A stretch of DNA of 34,177 bases from an uncultured Bacteroidales bacterium (GCA_900319375.1 ONOI01000003.1:64783-98959), one strand, 5' to 3'. Shown: positions 28,101 to 34,177, counted from the stretch's first letter. The notes: a model not told the origin generated them from the sequence alone. A program made the numbers and translations.

Positions 28101-29780
28101 GTCGAGATTTGCGAGATTGAGGTTGCCCCTGGCAACATACAGCCCTCGGGCGCTCTTTTTGGTTGAAACGCGTCCGCTGAAAAGGATGTTGGCATTGGGG
28201 TCGGAGCTGATGATATTTGCGTCGAAGACTCCGTCGTCTAAGGTTCCCTTGCCCCTGATGCCCCTGTAGGTATAGTCCAGTAACTTGATGTGGTCTATCT
28301 TGAAAGTGTCTACCTTGGCTTTCGTTACTTCGTGGTTGAAGTCTCCGGCTGCGGTTATAGTCATCGAGGTACGGCCGAGGGCGTCGATGCTTATGAAGCG
28401 GCCAAGGTCGACCTCGTCGAGTTCCATCTTTCCGTCGAAGCGGAAGGCGTTGTGGTTATGGGGGATAGAGTCGATCCGGCTGGTGTTTGCGTTGACTTTG
28501 ATCTCGCCGTGGTTGGTGGTGAGGGCGCCGTCGGTGTGCATATGGTTGAGCCAGCCGCTGGCATTTCCGGCGAATCTGGCCTTGACGTCGGTAGCGAAGT
28601 TGGAGATATCGATTCCAGCCTGGGGCGCGAAGGCTGCGATGAGGTCCGTAAGCTGGCGGGAGGTGAAGTCCAGATAACGCACTTCAGCCGAGATCTCGGG
28701 CTCCTTTTCCGTAAGGATGAGGTTGGTCATCACGAAGTCGAGGTCTGCCGCGACCCCGCTGTAGCGGTCTGTAAACTCGAGTTCGCGGACATGGAGGTCG
28801 TTGACGGGGCCGTCGGCGGAGCCGCGCTTGATGTCGAGAACGACAGGGCAGTCCGCGAACACTCCCGCGAAAGCGGCCACGGTAGTCATTGCAAGGGTAC
28901 TGCGGCGCAGGCGCAGGCTCATGTCGACTTTATTGATGTAGTCGCTGAAATCGAAGGCCTTGCCGTAGGACATCGAATAGTAGGGGATGTACAGGTCTGA
29001 GCGATCGTCCCAGAGATGGGCTCCGGTGACCTCCGCGAGTCCGAGGCGCTTGCCGTCTTTACAGTAGCCGGTAGACATCTGACCGGTTCCGTGGATGGTA
29101 TACCCACACTTGTCTGTAGCGGTCACATCGTTTATGTCCATCGCTATACGCCCTCCTCCGTACCTTAGGTTACGAACGTGGGCTGTAGGAATGAACAGGT
29201 CCATATCGGCCCAGTTGATGCCGTGTCCGCTGTAGACGAATGCGTCTTTTCCGCGCATTATCAGTCTGACCTTGGAGTTTTTGAGCTCGGCGCGGCCTAT
29301 CGTAAAGAGGTCTGGAGAGTCCGCGGGCAGTTTAGTATTATCCTCCGGGATTCCAAAGGCACGGTTGATATTGAAGGTATATCCGTTTTCGTCTTCGTCG
29401 AAAAGGATCATGTTGAAGACCAGCCCTTCGGTTTTGAGCCTGTCGATGCAGACTCCGCCCATTCTCTCGTTCTTGACATTCATAAGACCCTTAAGAGAGA
29501 AGGTAGCGCTTAGCCTTTTGGCGTAAAGCAGGGTGTCCGAACGGGTCTTAAAGTGTTCTATGACGGCCGGATCCTCCAGAACGAGAGTCCTGAAAGGAAC
29601 GAACTTGATGCTCGTAAAGGAGATCTTGTCCCCGAGGGACTTATTGAGGGAATCGGCGGCTTTCTGAGCCACTACATTCTGAACGGCGGGGAGGTGAAGG
29701 ACCAGCAGACCCAACACGAGAATCACCAGAATCGCTTCCACGATCCTGGCTATTATTTTTATGCCCCGCTTCTTAGCCAT
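25191..29780 (-). CDS. TamB-domain translocation/assembly protein (AsmA/DUF490 type)
   Basis: From the ATG at 29780 (MAKKRGIKII) the protein has 1529 residues. A single N-terminal membrane helix (about 13-30) is followed by a very long, beta-strand-rich periplasmic region with repeated short GxxxDxxxG-like turns, as in AsmA/TamB bridge proteins. The last 450 or so residues form the DUF490/TamB C-terminal domain, with GDYTIREGRFKLS, TELDITATNTV, LQFSVDVPDLDPATEALVRSEL, FLALVATGSFLPG and VDLGVNYMQNEAGNDIVDL. The family carries phospholipids or helps assemble outer-membrane proteins between the membranes. An acidic EEEIEEEEMKK patch (about 1170-1190) is a local oddity. It heads the five-gene operon and is divergent from tsaD. 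A TTG start at 29789 would lie inside the -7 box. Confidence 0.93.
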   Translation of the reverse strand: MAKKRGIKIIARIVEAILVILVLGLLVLHLPAVQNVVAQKAADSLNKSLGDKISFTSIKFVPFRTLVLEDPAVIEHFKTRSDTLLYAKRLSATFSLKGLMNVKNERMGGVCIDRLKTEGLVFNMILFDEDENGYTFNINRAFGIPEDNTKLPADSPDLFTIGRAELKNSKVRLIMRGKDAFVYSGHGINWADMDLFIPTAHVRNLRYGGGRIAMDINDVTATDKCGYTIHGTGQMSTGYCKDGKRLGLAEVTGAHLWDDRSDLYIPYYSMSYGKAFDFSDYINKVDMSLRLRRSTLAMTTVAAFAGVFADCPVVLDIKRGSADGPVNDLHVRELEFTDRYSGVAADLDFVMTNLILTEKEPEISAEVRYLDFTSRQLTDLIAAFAPQAGIDISNFATDVKARFAGNASGWLNHMHTDGALTTNHGEIKVNANTSRIDSIPHNHNAFRFDGKMELDEVDLGRFISIDALGRTSMTITAAGDFNHEVTKAKVDTFKIDHIKLLDYTYRGIRGKGTLDDGVFDANIISSDPNANILFSGRVSTKKSARGLYVARGNLNLANLDLEKTGLDKRGGGSALRGNISANAALDSLGNIFGNVSGQNFRYITDEASNNIGNFSLSFNDMSEQGSSGTSNHKMVLWSQRFGRASYSSSVPVTKFPDFVREAILNKYLPSLTKEEYSGSNKGQSFSIEVNLEDTRALLSPLKKDIYINSGSKLKLAMNKAGNLDASFDSDNIRLGDIRIKGIEIRGSESPKAFRLRTVNPITVNLPDLQISDIELSSSLMRDSLTFDASAVSTRIESAKLSLGAGFYRDSSDSLAIRGKMGDSFVVFDGDKWSFRGGRLDYHTTGSVAVQDMGIYLGDQTLDISGEMSNKEPAEMMLTLRNFDLSVISHFLSEDALVTVDGLLSGEARYSTPLDSNAGLDVSLVCPDLKLSGASIGRVTMGATMDDEYDNRISFKASHFSPSGVEDLRIRQDESHFDLNSKNIKSTLTLSGLDPALLQPIVKETVNFGKGSLDGKVCIDYTIGADKIDLSRSYLTLKDTLTVIPTGVRYALDGDIRGDREGLDIREINIKDFHRGSAKIRGRVGDLNATLSSLEVVSDKGSADMFSGQLYTSGDVGLRLEEGKVLRVAADLATARTGNLTISLGGMAKQESATLTFLAPPSEEEIEEEEMKKPAKVVVKTSDQPAEEEGLRLLADVSLTTTPAVQLSAEIDAGGDNVVTVGGNGTVKVTYDSQTDELALGGDYTIREGRFKLSAAGVFSKDFDISDGSSVRFAGDLMDTELDITATNTVKASVGTLISDTTSVSTRRDVICGISVSDRLRNPKLQFSVDVPDLDPATEALVRSELNTEDKVQKQFLALVATGSFLPGDQSGINNQFGSGIILSNLTAIASGQISSLLQRAGIPVDLGVNYMQNEAGNDIVDLNLSTQFFDNRVIVNGSVGNRQYSTTSDDNLVGDIDVEIKMDRSGRLRAKLFSHSADDYTNYLDNSQRSGAGISYQREFDNLWDFLKSIFKKNAPEPVHGQQTLTIED

Positions 29781-29786
29781 ATCTGC

Positions 29787-29794
29787 CAAATTTA
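29787..29794 (-). promoter_or_regulatory. -7 box of the tamB operon, 6 nt from ATG
   Basis: The minus strand reads TAAATTTG, a perfect match, ending 6 nt before the tamB ATG. No good -33 TTTG lies upstream. The start codons of tamB and tsaD are only 51 bp apart. Confidence 0.5.
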
Positions 29795-29823
29795 GTAATA
29801 TTCAACGAATATTGCTAACTTTG
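29791..29823 (+). promoter_or_regulatory. tsaD promoter, -7 box 8 nt from ATG
   Basis: TTTA (29791-29794), 21 nt, then TAACTTTG (29816-29823): the -7 box is perfect and the -33 is one base off TTTG. It ends 8 nt before the tsaD ATG. Its -33 overlaps the tamB -7 box, so the two divergent promoters interlock. Confidence 0.6.
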
Positions 29824-29831
29824 GACCCGCT

Positions 29832-30854
29832 ATGGCAGATATTATCCTCGGAATAGAATCTTCTTGCGACGATACGTCGGCGGCTGTTATTTCAGACAGA
29901 GTCCTTCTCTCAAACGTAATCGCAAGCCAGGACGTCCACCGCGCATTCGGCGGCGTTGTACCGGAACTGGCCTCCCGTGCCCACGAATTCAACATAGTGC
30001 CGGTAGTCAGCGAAGCGCTTTCGCGCGCCAGGGTAAGCCCTTCGGATCTTACGGCCATAGCCTTTACCCGCGGCCCCGGCCTGCTGGGCTCGCTGCTGGT
30101 CGGAACCAGCTTCGCCAAATCGCTGGCAATTGCCCTGGACAAACCCCTCGTGATGGTCAATCACCTTCAGGGCCATGTCCTGGCGGGCTTTGTCCGCCAG
30201 TCGGACGTGCCCGTACGCGAGCCTGCTTTCCCGTATCTCTGCCTGCTCGTTTCCGGCGGAAACTCCCAGATCGTGAAGGTCAATTCTCCTGTCGATTTCG
30301 AGATCCTCGGCCAGACTATAGACGATGCGGTAGGCGAGGCCTTCGACAAATGTTCGAAGATGATGGGCCTGGGCTATCCCGGCGGCCCTGTAATAGATAA
30401 ACTCGCAAAGCTTGGAGACCCCAAGCGCTTTACTTTCGCCAAGCCCCATATCCCGGGGCTGGACTACAGTTTCAGCGGAGTAAAGACCTCGCTCCTGTAT
30501 TTTGTCCGCGACGAGATGGCCCGCGATCCCGAGTTCATGGAAAAGAACAAGGAAGATATCTGCGCTTCTTTCCAGAAAACCCTTATCGACATCCTCCTGG
30601 ATAAACTTATCAAGGCCGCAAAACAGACCGGGATCAAGGAAATTACGATAGGCGGCGGAGTCTCCGCAAACAGCGGCCTTCGCGCCAGGATGCTGGAAGA
30701 GGGCGCAAAGAGGGGATGGAACGTCTATCTCCCTGAATTCAAGTTCACTACAGACAATGCCGCGATGATAGCCATCGCCGGCTATTTCCATTATCTGGCA
30801 GGGGAGCGTTGCCCGCTGGACGTCGCCCCCGTCTCGCGTATCGCCGATTTCTAG
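29832..30854 (+). CDS. tsaD: tRNA threonylcarbamoyladenosine transferase TsaD
   Basis: The 340-residue protein has the ASKHA-type start ILGIESSCDDTSAAV, VVPELASRAHEFN, GPGLLGSLLVGTSFAKSLA, and the metal-binding His111 and His115 in NHLQGHV (positions as in E. coli TsaD). PYLCLLVSGGNSQ, DDAVGEAFDK, GYPGGP, FSGVKTSLL and GGVSANSGLR follow. It transfers threonylcarbamoyl from TsaC-made threonylcarbamoyl-AMP to A37 of ANN-decoding tRNAs, together with TsaB and TsaE. It lies 3 nt before the FAD-dependent dehydrogenase gene and shares a divergent promoter region with tamB, a neighbour order common in Bacteroidota. Confidence 0.98.
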   Translation: MADIILGIESSCDDTSAAVISDRVLLSNVIASQDVHRAFGGVVPELASRAHEFNIVPVVSEALSRARVSPSDLTAIAFTRGPGLLGSLLVGTSFAKSLAIALDKPLVMVNHLQGHVLAGFVRQSDVPVREPAFPYLCLLVSGGNSQIVKVNSPVDFEILGQTIDDAVGEAFDKCSKMMGLGYPGGPVIDKLAKLGDPKRFTFAKPHIPGLDYSFSGVKTSLLYFVRDEMARDPEFMEKNKEDICASFQKTLIDILLDKLIKAAKQTGIKEITIGGGVSANSGLRARMLEEGAKRGWNVYLPEFKFTTDNAAMIAIAGYFHYLAGERCPLDVAPVSRIADF

Positions 30855-30857
30855 ACC

Positions 30858-32396
30858 ATGCGTACCCTGGAGCTCACATGCCCCCTCGACCGGCCGCTGG
30901 GCCGTGAGGCCGTTCAGGCCCGTGTGGCCCGCGATTTCGCTCGCCCTGACCTCAAGGCGGTGGTAGTGAGGCGCAGCATCGACGCCCGTGGCGAGCCTGT
31001 CTACCGCTATCGCGTCGAGGTCTATGAGCCCGGCGAGTACAGCGATCCCGCGCCCCTCGAGCCCTATCTCGATGTCCATGGCGCCGAGCCCGTTATCGTA
31101 GTCGGGGCCGGCCCCGCCGGCATGTTCGCCGCGCTGAGGCTCCTTACGCTCGGCCGCAGGCCCATCGTTCTCGAGAGGGGAAAGGACGTCCACGAGCGTA
31201 AGGTCGATATGGCGCGGCTCTCCCGCGAAGGCGCTGTAAATCCGGACTCCAACTACTGCTTCGGCGAGGGCGGTGCAGGCGCATTCTCCGACGGAAAACT
31301 TTATACCCGTTCTACCAAACGCGGAGACAATATGGAGGTCCTGCGCAGGCTGGTCGAATTCGGCGCCTCGCCCGATATCCTTTTCGACTCACACCCCCAC
31401 ATCGGTTCGGACAAACTGCCCGTAATAGTAGAGAACATACGCAATTGCGTAGTAGACCACGGCGGTGAGTACCATTTCGGCCAGCGTGTAAACTCTATAT
31501 CGAAGGACCATGACGGACTTTTCACTGTCCGTACCGCCTCCGGCTCCGAGTTCACGGCCCCAGCGGTAATCCTCGCCACCGGCCACTCAGCACGCGACGT
31601 CTACGAGATGCTCAGCGCGGGCGGCGGACGCCTCGAGCCGAAGGGCTTTGCCCTCGGCGTTCGCGTCGAACACCCTCAGAGCCTCATCAACCGTGCCCAG
31701 TACCACGGCCGCTATCACCAGGGCATGCCAGCTGCCGAATACAGTTTCGTCCAGCAGGTAGACGGACGCGGCGTATTCTCTTTCTGTATGTGTCCGGGCG
31801 GCATCCTCGTTCCGTCTTCGACGGAGCCTGAAACCGTAGTTCTCAACGGCATGTCGAACTCCGCGCGAAACTCCCGCTGGGCCAACTCCGGAGTAGTCGT
31901 CCAGATAGAGCCTGAAGACATCCCGGGAGACTCTCCGTTCAAGCTCTACGATTTCCAGCAGAAGGTGGAAAGAGATATGTATAAGGCTGTCCGTGAGGCA
32001 GTTAAAGGCGCCGATCTAAACCCGATGGCAGCCCCTGCCCAGCGAATGACAGACTTCTGCGAAGGACGCCTTTCCGGGACTCTTCCCGAGACTTCATATC
32101 ACCCCGGCGCGGTAAGCGTAAGACTGGACAAAGTCCTTCCTGTGATGGTCTCCGACCGTATGAGAAAAGCTTTTCCTCAGGTAAAAATTCGCGGATATTA
32201 CTGCTCTGAAGCTCTTCTTCTCGGCGTAGAATCCCGCACCTCCTCTCCAATCCGTATCCCCAGAGACCCGGAAACTCTATCCTACGTCTCCATCCCCGGA
32301 CTCTATCCCTGCGGCGAAGGCGCCGGCTACTCCGGAGGCATCGTCTCCTCGGCCATCGACGGCCTCCGCTGCGCCGAAAAAGCCGCCCAATCGTGA
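30858..32396 (+). CDS. Uncharacterised FAD-dependent dehydrogenase (COG2509 type)
   Basis: The 512-residue protein has an N-terminal alpha/beta region of about 75 residues, then the dinucleotide-binding motif VIVVGAGPAGMFAALRLLTLG (about 79-99) with ERGKDVHERK closing the Rossmann unit. NPDSNYCFGEGGAGAFSDGKLYTR is the signature stretch of this family. ATGHSARDVYEML, VQQVDGRGVFSFCMCPGG and a C-terminal VESRTSSPIRIPRD...GLYPCGEGAGYSGGIVSSAIDG FAD-contact region follow. Length is typical. The substrate is unknown in the family. It starts 3 nt after tsaD, so they are cotranscribed. A 6-bp hairpin (32387-32400) spans the stop codon and opens the hairpin array. Confidence 0.9.
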   Translation: MRTLELTCPLDRPLGREAVQARVARDFARPDLKAVVVRRSIDARGEPVYRYRVEVYEPGEYSDPAPLEPYLDVHGAEPVIVVGAGPAGMFAALRLLTLGRRPIVLERGKDVHERKVDMARLSREGAVNPDSNYCFGEGGAGAFSDGKLYTRSTKRGDNMEVLRRLVEFGASPDILFDSHPHIGSDKLPVIVENIRNCVVDHGGEYHFGQRVNSISKDHDGLFTVRTASGSEFTAPAVILATGHSARDVYEMLSAGGGRLEPKGFALGVRVEHPQSLINRAQYHGRYHQGMPAAEYSFVQQVDGRGVFSFCMCPGGILVPSSTEPETVVLNGMSNSARNSRWANSGVVVQIEPEDIPGDSPFKLYDFQQKVERDMYKAVREAVKGADLNPMAAPAQRMTDFCEGRLSGTLPETSYHPGAVSVRLDKVLPVMVSDRMRKAFPQVKIRGYYCSEALLLGVESRTSSPIRIPRDPETLSYVSIPGLYPCGEGAGYSGGIVSSAIDGLRCAEKAAQS

Positions 32397-32554
32397 TTGG
32401 AGGCCCGCAGGGCCGATAGCGGCATCAGCCGCGTGCCGTGAGGGAGGAGCGATGCGACGACCGGAAGGCACCCGCCGGGAGCGAAGCGGAGGCGGCATGC
32501 CCCGGTGGGGCAGCTGCGAAGCAGCGGGGGTAAAAAGGGCAGACGCAGTCTGCC
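32387..32554. repeat. Array of seven short GC-rich hairpins
   Basis: Stems with loops of 2-4 nt or slightly larger follow one another: CCAATC/GATTGG over the stop codon (32387-32400), GGCCC/GGGCC loop GCA (32402-32414), GCGGC/GCCGC loop ATCA (32419-32432), CCGCC/GGCGG (32472-32495), TGCCCC/GGGGCA loop GGT (32498-32512), GCTGC/GCAGC loop GAA (32513-32525), GGCAGAC/GTCTGCC loop GCA (32538-32554). None is followed by a plus-strand T-run. No open frame of convincing composition exists. The array abuts the tRNA-derived palindrome. It may be a dispersed repeat or a structured 3' UTR. Confidence 0.65.
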
Positions 32555-32640
32555 GTCAACAGTTCAAGCCTGTGTGGCTCGCAAAAAGGCCGCCCAACCG
32601 GGCGGCCTTGCGAGCCACATAACAGGCTTGAACTGTTGAC
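32555..32640. repeat. 86-bp palindrome containing an inverted copy of the tRNA-Thr 3' end
   Basis: The left arm (32555-32583) repeats, in inverse orientation, the T arm, acceptor 3' strand and first downstream bases of tRNA-Thr (right arm 32609-32640). The only difference is a 3-nt deletion at the junction of T stem and acceptor stem. The tRNA terminator hairpin forms the centre. DNA could extrude as a cruciform. Confidence 0.85.
32583..32607 (-). terminator. Rho-independent terminator of tRNA-Thr
   Basis: An 8-bp perfect GC stem (32588-32595 with 32600-32607) has a 4-nt loop. On the minus strand it is followed by TTTTT (32587-32583). It begins 5 nt after the tRNA 3' end. The plus-strand side has no T-run, so it acts on the minus strand only. 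Confidence 0.9.
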
Positions 32641-32685
32641 CTTCGCGTTACGAATGCGATGCTCTACCAACTGAGCTAATGTGGC
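32613..32685 (-). tRNA. tRNA-Thr (anticodon CGT)
   Basis: The 73-nt minus-strand gene folds as a full cloverleaf: acceptor GCCACAT/ATGTGGC (7 bp), D stem GCTC/GAGC with loop AGTTGGTA, anticodon loop TTCGTAA with U33 and anticodon CGT (reads ACG, Thr), variable loop AGGTC, and T arm AACAG/CTGTT with loop TTCAAGC. The discriminator base is T, and CCA is not encoded. The anticodon stem TCGCA/CGCGA has an A31-C39 mismatch next to the loop. U36-A37 makes it a candidate substrate for t6A/ms2t6A from TsaD and MtaB in this window. A perfect -7 box precedes it and a terminator follows. Confidence 0.93.
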
Positions 32686-32694
32686 TTGGGAGCG

Positions 32695-32702
32695 CAAAGA
32701 TA
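32695..32702 (-). promoter_or_regulatory. -7 box of the tRNA-Thr promoter
   Basis: The minus strand reads TATCTTTG, a perfect -7 match, ending 9 nt before the tRNA 5' end. It lies in the 28-bp gap after the beta-galactosidase stop, so its -33 region would fall inside that gene's last codons; no clear TTTG is seen there. Confidence 0.65.
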
Positions 32703-32713
32703 GAAAAAAAGTT

Positions 32714-34177
32714 TTACAATATGTCTATCTTCAAATTAAACTCATATTTGCCGCTGGGGAGCATGTATTCGGGGCGTGGAGTGCTGTACCAGCTGTCTAC
32801 ACAACCAAGTCCCATCTGGACTTTGTCGACGAGAAGATTAGTCAGATCCGCCTGAGGAATTTCGGCTCCGTGCATCTGTTGCTTTTCAGGACCGCTGTCG
32901 AGGCTCTCGACTGTGTAGTGAAGGGCAGAGGCAGAGAAAGGAGCGTCTGAAGTAAGGTTTACTTTCAGACCACCTTCTTCGCTGATAGTCCACCAGCGCA
33001 GGTCGGTCTTGGTACCCGTTTCCTGAGGACGGACATAAGGGTAGTACTGATCTGTAACTGTCTGATTATAGATTCCGAGAGCGGCATAGCCCTGACGGTC
33101 GATGTAATTCTCGACAGGTCCGCGGCCGTAATACGAGATGTTCTCGAACGAGGCCGGCATAGGGATCTGAAGACCGAAACGGAAGAGGTTGGGAAGGCTC
33201 TCGGGAGCATCCATACTCATGGTAATCTGCATCGAGCCGGCGGCATTGATGCTGTAGATGAGCGAGAGACCGAAGCGGGAAGAGACGGCATAATCCGCCT
33301 TGACCTTAAGGACTCCGCCTTCCATCTTGGCCGTGATGGATTCGAGCTCGAAATCAGGAGCCTTCCAGAAAGCGAGTTTCTTCTGAAGAGATGCGCCGTA
33401 GTCATTGTCGGTAGGTGCGCGCCAGAAGTTCGGGCGGATAGTTGCACCCTCCGCAAGGAGGCTTTGGCCGGCGACTTCGTAGGTCTTGATAAATCCGTCT
33501 TCGCCGAAAACAATCTTGAAGTTGCTTCCGGAAACGACTATGTTCCTGGCGTTGAGAACTCCAATGCGTCCCTGTACGGGGGCGAGGGTGGCGCTGCAGG
33601 GGAGAGGAGCGGTAAGGGCGAGCTGCTGGCGGGCTACTATGTGGCCTGCAGGAACGAGGGGCTCTCCATCCTTGAGGATGTACCTGAGGTTGAGAAGCCA
33701 TTCGGCATCGTCTGTAATCTCTCCGTAAGGGATGGCGTACTCGGCCTTCTGCTGAGGACCTACACATAAAGTATCGATAGCGCCTCCGCGGACGAATTCA
33801 CCGTTCTTCAGAACTTCCCATCTCAGGGCTACATTGTCAAGACCGGTGAAGAATTTCTCATTGCTGATGATGACCTTTCCGGAATCGGCGAGTTCAGTCC
33901 ATATATTCTGCATCCAGTAGGCCGCCTCATACATGTGGGGATTGGGCCTGCGGTCCGGATTGACAAGACCGTTGCAGTTGAAGTTGTTGTCTGAAGGATC
34001 GTAGGTGTTGTAATCCCCTCCGTAGGAGTAGATATTGGCTCCGTTCAAACCCTTTTCGTGGAGACCCTGGTCCACGAAGTCCCAGATGAATCCTCCCTGG
34101 AACTTGGGATATTTGCGGATGAGCTCCCAGTACTCCTTGAATCCTCCCATCGAGTTGCCCATCGCGTGGGCATACTC
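32714..34177 (-). CDS. GH2 beta-galactosidase (LacZ type), N-terminal half outside window
   Basis: The frame is open to the right edge, giving the last 487 residues. The edge itself reads EYAHAMGNSMGGFKEYW, the LacZ motif whose Glu is the catalytic nucleophile (Glu537 in E. coli). FIWDFVDQGL and YGGDYNTYDPSDNNFNCNGLVNPDR follow from the catalytic TIM barrel, then an Ig-like domain (about residues 95-195 of the visible part). The Bgal-small-N domain is marked by PNFWRAPTDNDYG, YYGRGPVENYIDR and YVRPQETGTKTDLRWW. The enzyme removes beta-linked galactose, probably in the periplasm, but the signal peptide is outside the window. It is not linked to the SusCD operon here. The tRNA-Thr gene lies 28 bp downstream. 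Confidence 0.93.
   Translation of the reverse strand, partial: EYAHAMGNSMGGFKEYWELIRKYPKFQGGFIWDFVDQGLHEKGLNGANIYSYGGDYNTYDPSDNNFNCNGLVNPDRRPNPHMYEAAYWMQNIWTELADSGKVIISNEKFFTGLDNVALRWEVLKNGEFVRGGAIDTLCVGPQQKAEYAIPYGEITDDAEWLLNLRYILKDGEPLVPAGHIVARQQLALTAPLPCSATLAPVQGRIGVLNARNIVVSGSNFKIVFGEDGFIKTYEVAGQSLLAEGATIRPNFWRAPTDNDYGASLQKKLAFWKAPDFELESITAKMEGGVLKVKADYAVSSRFGLSLIYSINAAGSMQITMSMDAPESLPNLFRFGLQIPMPASFENISYYGRGPVENYIDRQGYAALGIYNQTVTDQYYPYVRPQETGTKTDLRWWTISEEGGLKVNLTSDAPFSASALHYTVESLDSGPEKQQMHGAEIPQADLTNLLVDKVQMGLGCVDSWYSTPRPEYMLPSGKYEFNLKIDIL

Noticed and set aside
32537..32582. A second, plus-strand tRNA (anticodon GCA) using the hairpin at 32538-32554 as anticodon arm
   Set aside because: Position 33 would be C instead of T, the variable loop would be only 3 nt, and no D arm or 5' acceptor strand is present. 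It is the inverted tRNA-Thr fragment beside an unrelated hairpin.
32425..32697. 90-residue minus-strand frame containing AQLVEHRIRNAKVNSSSL
   Set aside because: This text is the well-known false translation of a tRNA gene; it covers tRNA-Thr and its terminator.

Overview
This 34 kb window is a chromosomal segment of a Bacteroidota bacterium, almost certainly order Bacteroidales. Evidence for this is a SusC/SusD pair, promoter boxes of the Bacteroides type (TAnnTTTG at about -7, in one case with a correctly spaced TTTG at -33), little sign of Shine-Dalgarno sequences, tamB divergent from tsaD, and a pckA/dcuB pair typical of succinate-forming anaerobes. Genus cannot be fixed by eye. Both window edges cut through genes.

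Layout. (1) 1-9673, minus strand: a polysaccharide/glycoconjugate-utilisation type operon read from right to left: membrane-anchored S9 peptidase, DUF5060 + GH5-like glycosidase, SusC, SusD, and a surface lipoprotein cut by the left edge. Junctions are 1 nt, a 4-nt overlap, 6 nt and 9-18 nt, so the genes look co-translated. (2) 9762-15788, plus strand: recG, then an outer-membrane polysaccharide export protein (SLBB/OPX) and a Wzz-type co-polymerase, with no glycosyltransferases beside them. (3) 15782-19825, minus strand: pckA with a consensus promoter and a strong terminator, then dcuB joined by a TAATG junction to a three-repeat lipoprotein. PEP carboxykinase and DcuB fit fumarate/succinate fermentation. 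(4) 19932-21785, plus strand: a RecQ helicase of unusual domain order. (5) 22042-29780, minus strand: an operon of five genes in which every stop overlaps the next start: TamB-like, RsmI-like methyltransferase, folB, mtaB, PhnP-like metallo-hydrolase. (6) 29832-32396, plus strand: tsaD and a FAD-dependent dehydrogenase. (7) 32613-34177, minus strand: the C-terminal half of a GH2 beta-galactosidase, followed by tRNA-Thr(CGT) and its terminator.

The most unusual DNA lies in the two convergent intergenic regions. At 21854-22051 a roughly 200-bp element is bounded by imperfect 26/27-bp inverted repeats and contains further hairpins. One end includes the last codons of the PhnP-like gene. At 32387-32640 seven short hairpins stand nearly end to end and run into an 86-bp palindrome made of an inverted copy of the 3' end of tRNA-Thr folded around its terminator. 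The two regions share short sequence blocks and may belong to one dispersed family.

A second theme is that several promoters place the -7 box only 5-9 nt before the start codon (recQ, recG, tsaD, tamB) or before the tRNA 5' end, implying leaderless or nearly leaderless transcripts. No CRISPR array, insertion sequence, integrase or phage gene was seen. No gene-free stretch exceeds 300 bp; the largest (21786-22041 and 32397-32612) are described below.
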